A DNA stretch of 64,000 bases, taken from Acidobacteriaceae bacterium (GTDB taxonomy: Bacteria; Acidobacteriota; Terriglobia; Terriglobales; Acidobacteriaceae). The notes below the pieces were generated by a model, which saw only the letters and a list, made by a program, of their open reading frames with translations, ran no database searches and had not been told where the DNA came from. Positions 9,788 through 19,847 of the stretch are shown here, piece by piece. The position numbers were made by a program, and so were the translations under genes. Numbering within the stretch: position 1 is the stretch's first letter; every line of letters starts with the position of its first letter. The stretch spans positions 56,706 to 120,705 of the forward strand of contig DAHUXR010000001.1 of assembly GCA_027307045.1 (NCBI GenBank), given 5' to 3'.

Positions 9788-11137
9788 ATGGTGCGAAAAA
9801 TTCTTGTTTCAGCCGTATTGGCCGGCGCAGTGCTGGCCTCAAGCGGATGCCATCACAAAGTCCAGAACCCCCTGGCGAACATTGATTCAAAGCAGCCGGA
9901 TAAGAGCCTATTCGACCGTTCCATGGATTCAATGAAGAAGGCGCATTATCAGGAAGCCAGGACTCTGCTTGAGACGCTGATCAACACGTATCCTGACTCC
10001 GAATACATTGCGCGGGCCAAGCTGGCGCTGGGCGACGCATGGTACAACGAAGGCGGCAAAGCGGCATGGCAGCAGGCCGAATCGGAATATAAGGACTTTC
10101 AGACGTTTTTCCCCAACCTGCCGGAAGCCTCAGAAGCGCAGTTGAAGATTGCGTCCATGCATTATCGCGAAATGGAAAAACCGGACCGCGATTACACGGA
10201 AGCGCAACGCGCGGCCGACGAGTATAAGCAACTGATCCAGCAATATCCTGACAGTCCGCTGGTGCCGCAGGCGAAGCAGAAATTGCGCGAGGTGCAGGAG
10301 ATACTGGGGGAGCGCCAGTATCGCATCGCGAACTTCTATTTCCTGCGTGAGAATCTGGCGGCATCACAGGCGCGTCTGCAATCGCTGACGGAATCCTACC
10401 CGCTCTATTCACAGTCCGATGAAGCGCTGTTTGAGCTGGGCAACATATATGAAAAAGAAGCTGCCGGGCTGAAGAAGCAGAAGCTTCCGGAAGCGCAGAA
10501 AGAAAAGCTGGTGGCGCAATATGAAAAGAAGGCGATTGACGCTTACTCCAGGATCATCACGCGCTATCCGGCAACAGACCGGGTGGGCGACGCCAAGAGA
10601 CGTTTGGAGGCCCTGAACGCTCCAATTCCGGAGCCTACAGCGGAAGCGCTGGCGGAGAGCAAAGCGGAAGAAGCGAGCCGCGAGAAGGTAAAGCTGGTAG
10701 CCAAATTGACCGGCAATTTCAAGAAGCATCCAAACATGGCGCCTGCAACCAAAGTAGGCGAGCCCAACCTGCAGGAAGAAACAGTTACAAGCGCGCCGGA
10801 AATCATCAATGACTTGAACAAACAGGTCAGCGGCGTGGCGGCCGGCAATAGTGTTGGAGTGCAGGCCGTGGGCACAAGAACAGGAACGCCGGACGCTAAC
10901 GACAAAGCGCCGGGCACACAGGATTCCACTCCTGAAGAGGGAGCCGCGCCTAAACCAGCGGCGCCGCAGGTGAATGAAATCCAGAAGCCCGATCCGACAC
11001 AGTCGAGCAGCCAGACAAGTGCGGAGAACGGCCAAGCAGCCGCCGCGGACAACAAAGCAGCGCCGGTGGACCAGAAACAGGAATCCAGCAGCAAGAAAAA
11101 AGAGAAGAAGGGGCTGCGCAAGCTGATTCCGTTTTAA
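9788..11137 (+). CDS. bamD: Outer membrane assembly lipoprotein BamD (YfiO-like) with extended low-complexity C-terminus
   Basis: Lipobox LASSGC; TPR-like repeats (DYTEAQRAADEYKQLIQQYPDSPLVPQAKQKL). Confidence 0.8.
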   Translation: MVRKILVSAVLAGAVLASSGCHHKVQNPLANIDSKQPDKSLFDRSMDSMKKAHYQEARTLLETLINTYPDSEYIARAKLALGDAWYNEGGKAAWQQAESEYKDFQTFFPNLPEASEAQLKIASMHYREMEKPDRDYTEAQRAADEYKQLIQQYPDSPLVPQAKQKLREVQEILGERQYRIANFYFLRENLAASQARLQSLTESYPLYSQSDEALFELGNIYEKEAAGLKKQKLPEAQKEKLVAQYEKKAIDAYSRIITRYPATDRVGDAKRRLEALNAPIPEPTAEALAESKAEEASREKVKLVAKLTGNFKKHPNMAPATKVGEPNLQEETVTSAPEIINDLNKQVSGVAAGNSVGVQAVGTRTGTPDANDKAPGTQDSTPEEGAAPKPAAPQVNEIQKPDPTQSSSQTSAENGQAAAADNKAAPVDQKQESSSKKKEKKGLRKLIPF

Positions 11138-11292
11138 ACGGGCCGCTTGATTTGGACGTCTCACGGAACCCACAGGGACTAGCACTTTTGGAATGCGCAG
11201 AATGCATGTCTCTGTTGGTTCTGAGGTAGTGTTCCGATTGACTTCACAGCTAATTATCAGTAAGTTAGCCCTGTTTCCCGCCTCATAAAGGG

Positions 11293-11354
11293 ATTAATGC
11301 GCCGGCGCGCGATTTTGGTTCGTCCGGATATGGCATAGCCAGCGGCGCATTAAT
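11293..11354. promoter_or_regulatory. Perfect 12-bp inverted repeat ATTAATGCGCCG / CGGCGCATTAAT upstream of a response-regulator gene
   Basis: Arms at 11293-11304 and 11343-11354; 45 bp before the GTG start. Confidence 0.6.
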
Positions 11355-11398
11355 GCCAGTTGATGCACGGCGCGCAGCTTTAAGAAGGTGTTTTTTAC

Positions 11399-13129
11399 GT
11401 GTCTTTAAGAATTCTATTTGCCGATGACAGCATGACCGCCCAGAATATGGGCAAGAAAATCCTTTCTGAAGCGGGCTACGACGTGGTGGCTGTCAGCAAC
11501 GGCGCGGCTGCCGTGAAGAAAATTGCCGAGCAGAAGCCCGACATCATCATTCTTGACGTTTACATGCCGGGATATTCCGGGCTGGAAGTCTGCGAAAAAG
11601 TGCGCGGCTCTCTGGAGACAATGAAGACGCCGGTGCTGCTGACTGTCGGCAAGATGGAGCCGTACAAACCGGAAGACGCGAACCGCGTCAAGGCAGATGG
11701 CGTGATCATTAAGCCATTTGAAGCCAGCGACCTTCTGGCAATTATCAAGAAATTTGAAGAACGTATTGGGCAAACGCCAGTTCCACCCATGGTGGCACAG
11801 GCTGTGCGCGCGGAAGTCCAATACCAGGAAGATACGAGCGCACCGGTTGAACACCTGGACCACAATTCGACAGGCAAATCCAGCTCTCAGCCGATGGTGG
11901 AAGTTCCGGACCATATGGCTGGCGCCGCCGCGTTCAACGATATGCTGGGAGCGGATTCCTCTATAGCTCCGCAGCATTTTGGCGTGAGCAGCCCCGCGGC
12001 AACGTTTGAAACGTCTGTAATCGTGCCCGCTCCGCCGATTCCCACAGCAGACTACGAACTGCCTGGTGGATGGAAGGAAGAAGCAAGACCGGAACCCGCT
12101 GCCGTTGCGCCTGTTGCGGAGCCCGAACCAGAGATCACCGCCACGCCGGTAGAAGTGGCGCCTGATCCGGTTGCCGCTGAAGCGGAGCCGGAAACAGTGG
12201 CAATGGAACCGCTTGCTGATCCGGAAACAGACAGAATGCCGGCGGAAGCCGCTGAAGGTGTGTCCGCGGCAGCGGAGCCTGCGCATCCGCAATTTATACC
12301 TGTCTATAAGGAACCGGAGCCGCAACCACAGCAACAAGCGGCTGCTTATGAAGTGTTGCCAACGGCCGCACCGCCTATTGGCGACATAGAGATTCCGCGC
12401 GAACCGGAATTGCAGGAAACGGCCGATGAAACCACGCGAGCAACTGTGGCGGACAGAGTCGAGCCGGGACTGCTATCAACTTTTGAGGCGGAGCCGGGAG
12501 CGGAACGAAAATTCGCAGCGGCAGAACCGCCGGCTTCATGGCCATCCAGCAATAGTTCAAGCGCCGCGGCCCAGGAAACGCCTGCCGCAACCGCAATGGA
12601 AGTTGCATCTGCCGCTGGCGAGCAGTTTCCGATCAAGGCAGCGACGGCGGAAGTCAGCGATGCAGATTTTGAAGCGCGTGTAGCAGCCGCGATGGCCGCT
12701 TATAGCCACGCCACGGCGCCGGTTGAGGTGCATGAAAGCTCAGTTGTGGCGCCAGTAGAAATCCAGCCCGAACCGCCCGCCGAAGCGGCCCCGGTGGCTG
12801 AAGCAAAGCCGGTAGAAGAAGCTGTGCCATCGTTCGAATATCGTCCGCCAGTGCGCATTGCCGAGCCGGTGGAGATGGCTCCTGCGGCCTCAGTTGAAAG
12901 CTTAGCGGCTACTCCGGAGAGCATCGATCCGCCTTTTGCTTCGGCGCATGAAGCCGTGACCCAAGTCCATGAGGCTGTTACGTCGGGCGTGGAAGCTGCG
13001 GCCGTTGCAGCAGCAACGGAAACCGGAGCCGAGCACCATAACATCGCCCAGGCCGTGCATCGAGTAATGGAGCGGCTGAAGCCTGAGTTGGTGGAAGAAA
13101 TCATGCGCGAGCTGAAGTCCAAAAAATAA
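11399..13129 (+). CDS. Response regulator receiver domain protein with long Ala/Pro/Glu-rich tail
   Basis: REC domain ILFADDSMTAQ...IIILDVYMPGYSGLE...IIKPFE; then ~400 aa low complexity and a C-terminal helix HNIAQAVHRVMERLKPELVEEIMRELKSKK. Confidence 0.85.
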   Translation: MSLRILFADDSMTAQNMGKKILSEAGYDVVAVSNGAAAVKKIAEQKPDIIILDVYMPGYSGLEVCEKVRGSLETMKTPVLLTVGKMEPYKPEDANRVKADGVIIKPFEASDLLAIIKKFEERIGQTPVPPMVAQAVRAEVQYQEDTSAPVEHLDHNSTGKSSSQPMVEVPDHMAGAAAFNDMLGADSSIAPQHFGVSSPAATFETSVIVPAPPIPTADYELPGGWKEEARPEPAAVAPVAEPEPEITATPVEVAPDPVAAEAEPETVAMEPLADPETDRMPAEAAEGVSAAAEPAHPQFIPVYKEPEPQPQQQAAAYEVLPTAAPPIGDIEIPREPELQETADETTRATVADRVEPGLLSTFEAEPGAERKFAAAEPPASWPSSNSSSAAAQETPAATAMEVASAAGEQFPIKAATAEVSDADFEARVAAAMAAYSHATAPVEVHESSVVAPVEIQPEPPAEAAPVAEAKPVEEAVPSFEYRPPVRIAEPVEMAPAASVESLAATPESIDPPFASAHEAVTQVHEAVTSGVEAAAVAAATETGAEHHNIAQAVHRVMERLKPELVEEIMRELKSKK

Positions 13130-13150
13130 CGCAAAAATCCTGTGTTCCTG

Positions 13151-13176
13151 AAGCGGCGTCTCTAGCGTCGCTTTTT
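13151..13176 (+). terminator. Terminator-like hairpin after the response-regulator gene
   Basis: AAGCGGCGTCTCTAGCGTCGCTTTTT (one stem mismatch) plus T-run. Confidence 0.5.
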
Positions 13177-13298
13177 GTATTAAGTGCTTCAGGCATGGGC
13201 GGGTTGCCTTTAAGCAGCAGCTCTGGCGCAATTCTTGACCACAACTGCCCATCGAGGAATGGAATCTAACTCCAGAGACCAGATAGTCGAAATAAGAA

Positions 13299-14267
13299 AT
13301 GGACATGGTCCAGGGAGAAAAGTTTATGCGCAGCGTTTTGAAGCCGTCAGTTTTAAGATCGTCAGTTTTAAGATCGTCAGCGATCGCGGTGATGTTTGTC
13401 ATAGGGCTTGGGATTTCGTCCAATGCACAGTCAACTCCGCCAGGTTCGTATCAACAGACCTGCAGGAACATTGATTTTCACGATGACGTCCTGATGGCAA
13501 ATTGCCAGGATTCCACCGGACGCTGGCAAAGCGCTCAACTGCGCGACGTGCAAAGCTGCCGTAGTGACATCATTAACGACGATGGCGCTTTGCGGTGCAG
13601 CAGAAGCGGCGGAGTTGCGGCGGGACTTCCGGGCGGCTCTTACACGCAATCCTGCCAGGACGTGCGCCAGCATGGCGATGATCTTGAAGCCCGCTGCCCA
13701 ACAGCAAGCGGTGACTGGAAAACCACCAAACTGGATGACTACAACAAATGTCGCGGCGAAATTGTGAATGATAACGGCAAGCTGCGCTGCGTCTCAGGCG
13801 TTTACGGCGGACCGGGCGCACCTGTGGGCGGTTACCAGGGTGGCTATCCATCCACTGCCGGCGGCTTCACCGGCTCGTATACCCAGACCTGCAAGGACAT
13901 CAAGAGCCATGGCGACGATCTGCAAGCACGTTGCAAGACCGTAAACGGCGATTGGAATAATACCAAGCTCGACGATTACCGGAAATGCAAGGGACAGATC
14001 ATCAATGACGATGGCAACCTGAAGTGCGTGGCTGCTGGATACGGTGGAATCGGACGCGGTGGCTATCCGGCCGGTACCTATCAACAGGGAAATTTTCCGG
14101 CAGGTTCTTACACGCAGTCGTGCGATGGAATTCGCATCGATGGCGACGACCTGAAGGCTCATTGCCAGACCAGGGATGGTGGATCGCGAGACGCCAAGCT
14201 GGATGACTTCCAAAAGTGCAAGAGTGACATCATCAATGATGATGGTCGCCTGCGCTGCGAACGGTAA
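13299..14267 (+). CDS. Secreted protein with four cyanovirin-N homology (CVNH) units
   Basis: Signal peptide then four GSYxQ(T/S)C...DDL.A.C...KLDD...C...I.NDDG.L.C repeats; start may be internal at MRSVLKPS. Confidence 0.85.
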   Translation: MDMVQGEKFMRSVLKPSVLRSSVLRSSAIAVMFVIGLGISSNAQSTPPGSYQQTCRNIDFHDDVLMANCQDSTGRWQSAQLRDVQSCRSDIINDDGALRCSRSGGVAAGLPGGSYTQSCQDVRQHGDDLEARCPTASGDWKTTKLDDYNKCRGEIVNDNGKLRCVSGVYGGPGAPVGGYQGGYPSTAGGFTGSYTQTCKDIKSHGDDLQARCKTVNGDWNNTKLDDYRKCKGQIINDDGNLKCVAAGYGGIGRGGYPAGTYQQGNFPAGSYTQSCDGIRIDGDDLKAHCQTRDGGSRDAKLDDFQKCKSDIINDDGRLRCER

Positions 14268-14282
14268 GCAGGGGGTAATCTG

Positions 14283-14339
14283 AAATCGCGCGATCGGCAA
14301 ATGGTGGGCGGGATTTGCTGTTTGCGCGATTTTCTTTTT
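14283..14339 (+). terminator. Terminator-like hairpin after the CVNH gene
   Basis: AAATCGCGC...GCAAAT...ATTTGC...GCGCGATTT followed by TCTTTTT. Confidence 0.55.
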
Positions 14340-14427
14340 GCATCGGATCGATTCGCTAATGATTTGAAGCGGTTGCTCACATCCGCATTGCGCCTGTAAT
14401 ATCGAAGATTAGCTCCTTACGGCGCAC

Positions 14428-17115
14428 ATGTCCCACGAACTCCCAAAAACCTACGATCCCAGCGCCATTGAAGTGCGCTGGGCGGAATACTGGGTCACGG
14501 AAAAGCTCTTCTCCGTGCAGACGCCGGAGCCTGGCTCGCCGGAATCCGCCAAGCCCATCTTTACGCTGCTGCTGCCGCCACCCAACGTTACCGGCCGCCT
14601 GCACATGGGCCACATGCTGAACCAGACGGAGATGGATATCATCACGCGCTGGCAGCGCATGCGCGGCTTTACCGCTCTCTGGTTGCCCGGAACCGATCAT
14701 GCCGGCATTGCCACGCAGATGATGGTGGAGCGCCAGCTTGCCACGGAAGGCAAGAGCCGACAGGGATTGGGCCGCGAAGCGTTCCTTCAACGCGTCTGGG
14801 AGTGGAAGAAGCATTATGGCGGCGCCATCCAGGCGCAGATGAAGCGGCTGGGCGCTTCAGTGGACTGGGACCGCGAATACTTCACCATGGACGAGAACCT
14901 TTCTCGCGCGGTGATTGAGTGCTTCGTCCGCCTGCACGAGCAAGGGCTGATTTATCGCGGCAAATACATCGTGAACTGGTGCCCCCGCTGCATGACGGCC
15001 ATTTCCGATCTCGAAGTGGTGCATGAAGATTTTGCCGGCAAGCTCTATGAGTTCCGCTATCCGCTGGCCGACGATCCAAAGCAGTTTGTGACCATCGCGA
15101 CTACGCGGCCGGAAACCATGCTGGGCGATACCGCGGTGGCGGTCAATCCGAAGGACGAGCGATATAAGAAGCGCGTCGGCAAAAAGCTGCGGCTGCCGCT
15201 GATGGACCGCGAGATTCCCATCATCGCCGATGATTTTGCCGATCCTCAGTTCGGCAGCGGCGCCGTGAAAGTCACGCCGGCGCACGATCCTAATGATTTT
15301 GCCATTGGTCTGCGTCACAATCTGCCGCAGATCAATGTGATGGATGACCAGGCGCGCATCAATGAGAATGGCGGGCCGTATAAAGGGCTGGATCGCTATG
15401 AGGCGCGGGAAAAGGTCCTGCGCGATCTTGAGGAGCTGGGCCTGCTTGCGGGCATCAAGGACCACACGCTGGCCATCGGCAAATGTGACCGCTGCAAGAC
15501 CATTGTGGAGCCGCGGCTTTCCACGCAGTGGTTCATCAAGATCCAGCCGCTGGCTGATCGCGCCATTGAAGCGGTGGAAAAAGGCGAGATCAAATTCACG
15601 CCGGAGAATTACGCCAAGACTTACTTCGAATGGATGCGCAACATCCATGACTGGTGCATCTCCCGCCAGCTGTGGTGGGGACACCGCATTCCAGCTTGGC
15701 ATTGCCAGGGGTGCTCGCACATCACCGTTGCGCGCACTGCGCCCGCGGCGTGCGAAAAATGCGGCGGCGCCAAAGTCACACAGGATAACGACGTGCTGGA
15801 CACATGGTTTTCTTCCGGCTTGCTGCCATTCACCGTCTTTGGCTGGCCGGAAAAGACCCGCGACCTGGATGTTTTTTATCCCACAATGCTGCTGATTACC
15901 GGCTTTGACATCCTGTTTTTCTGGGTGGCGCGCATGATCATGCTGGGCTGCCACTTCATGGCCGATCACAAGCAGGGCAGCGTACCGTTTAAGAACGTTT
16001 ATATCCATGCGCTGGTGCGCGATGCTGACCGCCAGAAGATGTCCAAGACCAAGGGCAACGTGATTGATCCCATTGAGGTCACGGAAAAGTACGGGACTGA
16101 CGCGGTGCGCTTCACGCTCGCATCCATGGCTTCACCCGGGACTGACATTGCTTTTTCAGAGAGCCGCACCGACGGCTATCGCGCTTTTGCCAACAAGATC
16201 TGGAACGCCGCGCGTTTCATGTTCATGAACCTGGATCGCGTTGAAGGGGCTAGCCTGACTGCAAGTGCAAAGCCGGAGCAGCACAGCAAGTTGGAGAACC
16301 GCTGGATTTATTCGCGCTTCCATCGCGTTGCCGGGCAGGTGAACCAGAGCCTTGTCGATTATCGTTTTGACGAAGCAGCCAACACCATCTACAAGTTTTT
16401 CTGGGGAGAGTTCTGCGACTGGTATCTGGAAATCATCAAACCGGCGCTTTCCGGGGCTCCAGAAGAAGCCCGCGACGCTGTGACTCTGCTAGGCGATCTA
16501 TTTGAAGGATCATTGCGCCTGCTTTCCCCGTTCATGCCGTTCATTACCGAAGAAGTCTGGCATGCGATGTATGAAGGCAAGCCGCCCGCAAAATCGATTG
16601 CTTTGGCGCAGTATCCTGAGCTTGACCAGCGCAGGCTCAACGATCAGGCGGAAGAGCAGATGTTGGTACTTCAGGACCTGATTGAAAAAATCCGCAACAT
16701 GCGCGCGGAAATGAAAGTGGAACCCAAGGTAAAGACTCCGGTAAAGATCCACGCTGCTGCCGAGGTGACAAAGCTGGTAACGGAAAATCGCGGTATGGTG
16801 GAACGGCTGGCCAGTGTCGATGGCATTGAGTTTGTGAGTCAGTCGCTTGCCCAGAGGCCGGGTGCGCGCAGCACGCCGAAATTTGAAGTCGCATTGGTGT
16901 ACGAACAGAAAATCGACGTCGCCGCCGAGCGCGAGCGCCTGACCAAAGACCTGACGAAGCTTGAAGGCGAGCTGGCCAATGCTGACCGTCAGCTGGGGAA
17001 CCAGCAATTTCTGGCCAAGGCTCCGGCGCCGGTGGTGGAAGGCATACGCAGGCGCCAGGGTGAATTGCACACGCTGATAGAAAAGGGAAAGGCCGCACTA
17101 GCAAAGCTGGGTTAA
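14428..17115 (+). CDS. valS: Valine--tRNA ligase
   Basis: HMGH, KMSKTKGN motifs; full-length 895 aa with C-terminal coiled coil. Confidence 0.97.
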   Translation: MSHELPKTYDPSAIEVRWAEYWVTEKLFSVQTPEPGSPESAKPIFTLLLPPPNVTGRLHMGHMLNQTEMDIITRWQRMRGFTALWLPGTDHAGIATQMMVERQLATEGKSRQGLGREAFLQRVWEWKKHYGGAIQAQMKRLGASVDWDREYFTMDENLSRAVIECFVRLHEQGLIYRGKYIVNWCPRCMTAISDLEVVHEDFAGKLYEFRYPLADDPKQFVTIATTRPETMLGDTAVAVNPKDERYKKRVGKKLRLPLMDREIPIIADDFADPQFGSGAVKVTPAHDPNDFAIGLRHNLPQINVMDDQARINENGGPYKGLDRYEAREKVLRDLEELGLLAGIKDHTLAIGKCDRCKTIVEPRLSTQWFIKIQPLADRAIEAVEKGEIKFTPENYAKTYFEWMRNIHDWCISRQLWWGHRIPAWHCQGCSHITVARTAPAACEKCGGAKVTQDNDVLDTWFSSGLLPFTVFGWPEKTRDLDVFYPTMLLITGFDILFFWVARMIMLGCHFMADHKQGSVPFKNVYIHALVRDADRQKMSKTKGNVIDPIEVTEKYGTDAVRFTLASMASPGTDIAFSESRTDGYRAFANKIWNAARFMFMNLDRVEGASLTASAKPEQHSKLENRWIYSRFHRVAGQVNQSLVDYRFDEAANTIYKFFWGEFCDWYLEIIKPALSGAPEEARDAVTLLGDLFEGSLRLLSPFMPFITEEVWHAMYEGKPPAKSIALAQYPELDQRRLNDQAEEQMLVLQDLIEKIRNMRAEMKVEPKVKTPVKIHAAAEVTKLVTENRGMVERLASVDGIEFVSQSLAQRPGARSTPKFEVALVYEQKIDVAAERERLTKDLTKLEGELANADRQLGNQQFLAKAPAPVVEGIRRRQGELHTLIEKGKAALAKLG

Positions 17116-17285
17116 GCTAAAGATCTATCCCCAATCGGAGAATTTGTGAAAGCGCTGGAAAAGACGCTCCCGATTCTAATGTGTGTAGGCGCGAGGCCCA
17201 TGGTCGCCGAGCGGCGTGATGCGGGGCTGGATAGACTAGCCAGAACGATACTTTCAAAGCGGTTTGGAGCGAAGCGACAAGAAAT

Positions 17286-18164
17286 ATGGATTGGCACAGC
17301 AGAAGACTAAGCGCAATTCTTGAGCATGCGCTGCTTGAGGACCGGGCAACGAGTGACGCCACGTCGCGCGCTTGCATTGACGCGCAGCAGCGCGCCACTG
17401 CCACCATCCTGGCCAAGCAGGATTGCATCCTGGCGGGCGTGGGAGCAACCGCGCGCATCCTGGAGATATACGAGCACCTGGACCGCAACGTGATCGGCCA
17501 TCCGGAAGTGATCAGTCATGGCGAAATCTTTGATGGAGTCAGGCTGCATAAAGGGCAGGCCATTGCCGTGGTACGGCACAATGCGCGGGCCTTGCTTTCC
17601 TGTGAGCGCGTGATCCTGAACGTCCTTCAGCGGCTCAGCGGCATTGCCACCACCACGCGCAAATATGTTGATGCCATCCATGGCACCAAGGCGCGAATCC
17701 TGGATACGCGCAAAACGGCCCCGGGACTGCGCGTGTTGGATAAGTATGCGGTCCGCTGCGGCGGAGGCCAGAATCATCGGCTTGATCTCTCTGACGGCAT
17801 GCTCATAAAAAATAATCACATCGCTCTGGCTGGAGGCGTAGCCGTGGCCTTGCAGAAAGCGTTGCGCAACCGCCGCGAGGAGCAGCCGATTGAAATTGAA
17901 GTGCGGTCGCTGGCTGAACTGGATGAAGCTTTAGCTAACGGAGCTGAGAGCATTCTGCTGGACAATATGAAGGTGGAAGATGTTCGCCAGGCGGTGCAGC
18001 GCGTCGCGGCCCATTCGCGACAGGTTCCGGTAGAAGCTTCTGGCGGCATTCGACTGGAAAATGTTCGCGAGTACGCCGAAACCGGTGTGGATTACATTTC
18101 TATTGGTGCGCTTACTCATTCGCCGCAGGCTGTGGACCTGAGCATGCGGATTGTTCCGGCGTAA
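17286..18164 (+). CDS. nadC: Nicotinate-nucleotide pyrophosphorylase (carboxylating)
   Basis: RKTAPGLRVLDKYAVRCGGGQNHRLDLSDGMLIKNNHI. Confidence 0.96.
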   Translation: MDWHSRRLSAILEHALLEDRATSDATSRACIDAQQRATATILAKQDCILAGVGATARILEIYEHLDRNVIGHPEVISHGEIFDGVRLHKGQAIAVVRHNARALLSCERVILNVLQRLSGIATTTRKYVDAIHGTKARILDTRKTAPGLRVLDKYAVRCGGGQNHRLDLSDGMLIKNNHIALAGGVAVALQKALRNRREEQPIEIEVRSLAELDEALANGAESILLDNMKVEDVRQAVQRVAAHSRQVPVEASGGIRLENVREYAETGVDYISIGALTHSPQAVDLSMRIVPA

Positions 18165-18399
18165 ATAGAGCGTTTTAGGTGTTAAAAGTAGTAAACTGCG
18201 CTACCCCACGCCAAGACCGCAAGCTGGAGGTTCTCAAAGGTCGGATTAACAAAGTTCTAGACCATCGGCAAGAAGAAAGATTTCCAGCTATATCAACAAG
18301 ATAGGATTGGTGCGGGAGTTCGCGGCAGAGATTCGGTATTATAGGCAAGCTCTACACCTGCTCGAAGTAAGTCTGAAAAAAAGGAGAACTTTTCACTCT

Positions 18400-18984
18400 A
18401 TGCGTAAAATCCTGGGATTGCTGTTGGTGATCGTCGCCGTTTGCGGTTCTGCTCTGGCCGCCGATGAATACAAAATTGACCCCAACCATTCGTCGGTAAA
18501 TTTTGCTGTAACTCACTTGATGGTCAGCACCGTGAATGGCCGATTCACTACGTTTGAGGGAAAGGTCCTTTATGACGAGAAGGACGTCACCAAGTCGTCC
18601 GTGAACGTGGACATAAAGACTGCGAGCGTTAATACTGACAATACGTCGCGGGACAATGACCTGCGCTCGCCTGGTTTCTTCGATGCGGAGAAATTTCCCG
18701 ACATCACCTTCCAAAGCAAGTCGATTGAAAAAAAGGGCAATGACTACGTGGCCCACGGCACGCTCACGATCAAAGGCGTTTCCAAGGACGTGGACCTGCC
18801 GTTCGAATTGAAGGGCCCCGTTGACGCCGGCAAGATGGGGAAAGTGATGGGCGCGCATGCCAGCCTCACGGTCAATCGCCAGGACTTTGGCGTGTCCAAA
18901 GCGCCGGGAATGGTCGGCAATGACATAAAAATCGACCTGAACGTTGAAGCGCACATGGCGCCGCCGCCGGCTGCAGGGAAATAA
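18400..18984 (+). CDS. YceI family protein
   Basis: Signal peptide; YKIDPNHSSVNFAVTHLMVSTVNGRF; likely start at 18400 rather than 18307. Confidence 0.9.
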   Translation: MRKILGLLLVIVAVCGSALAADEYKIDPNHSSVNFAVTHLMVSTVNGRFTTFEGKVLYDEKDVTKSSVNVDIKTASVNTDNTSRDNDLRSPGFFDAEKFPDITFQSKSIEKKGNDYVAHGTLTIKGVSKDVDLPFELKGPVDAGKMGKVMGAHASLTVNRQDFGVSKAPGMVGNDIKIDLNVEAHMAPPPAAGK

Positions 18985-18989
18985 ATATT

Positions 18990-19847
18990 GTGACGAACCC
19001 GGAGTATCTGTTGCCGGAGTTGCTTGCGCCCTTGGTGCGCAACACCATCTTTTCCGGCAATATTCATCACTGCGTACAGGCCGACTCCACCAACTCAATT
19101 GCGTTGCGTGGAGCGGCGCTGGCCAGCCAGCATCCTGATGAAACTCCGGAGGGCGCTGTTTTTCTGGCTGAAGAACAAACCGCTGGCCGCGGACGCAGTG
19201 CCCATTCCTGGCACTCTGAACGCGGTACCGGCATCTATTGTTCTTTCTTGTTGCGCCCGCCCATGACGCCGGCTGAAACGCTTTGGCTTTCCCTGATCGC
19301 CGGCGTTGCCGTGCAGGACGCGGTGAGGGAGACAAGCGGCCTGGCTGCCGATATCCGCTGGCCCAATGATCTGATGATCAACGACAAAAAATTTGTCGGC
19401 ATCCTCACGGAGATGACCTCTGAAGGAAACAAAGTGCATCATGCCGTGATCGGCATTGGCGTGAATGTAAACCAGAAGAGTTTCCCCGATGACCTGAAGG
19501 AATCTGCCACCTCCATGTGTATTGAAGGAGGCAGAGAATATTCCCGGAAGGATGTGGCGGCGGCATTGATCCGAGCGCTGGACCGCGAATATCGCGCCTT
19601 GCTTCGCGCCATGAGCAGCCCCATCCGCACTCCGGCGTTGCGCTTTGAGCCCATCATGCGGCGCGTGGAGTCGCGCTCTTCTTACGCGCAGGGCAAGCTT
19701 GTCCATGTGGATGAAGATGGCGGTTACAACGGTGTGACTGATGGCCTTGATCCTCGTGGCTTTCTGCGCGTTCGTACAGACAAAGGATTGCGTATCGTAA
19801 TTTCCGGAAGCGTCCGGCCTGGGAGGAAAGATGCTCCTGGTTCTTGA
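18990..19847 (+). CDS. birA: Biotin--[acetyl-CoA-carboxylase] ligase
   Basis: AEEQTAGRGRSAHSWHS; IRWPNDLMINDKKFVGILTEM. Confidence 0.93.
   Translation: MTNPEYLLPELLAPLVRNTIFSGNIHHCVQADSTNSIALRGAALASQHPDETPEGAVFLAEEQTAGRGRSAHSWHSERGTGIYCSFLLRPPMTPAETLWLSLIAGVAVQDAVRETSGLAADIRWPNDLMINDKKFVGILTEMTSEGNKVHHAVIGIGVNVNQKSFPDDLKESATSMCIEGGREYSRKDVAAALIRALDREYRALLRAMSSPIRTPALRFEPIMRRVESRSSYAQGKLVHVDEDGGYNGVTDGLDPRGFLRVRTDKGLRIVISGSVRPGRKDAPGS

Noticed and set aside
10409-11185. 258-aa minus-strand ORF
   Set aside because: Antisense to bamD low-complexity tail; Cys/Arg-rich composition typical of a spurious frame.
14857-16008. 383-aa minus-strand ORF
   Set aside because: Antisense to valS; no recognisable motif, explained by codon-position GC bias.
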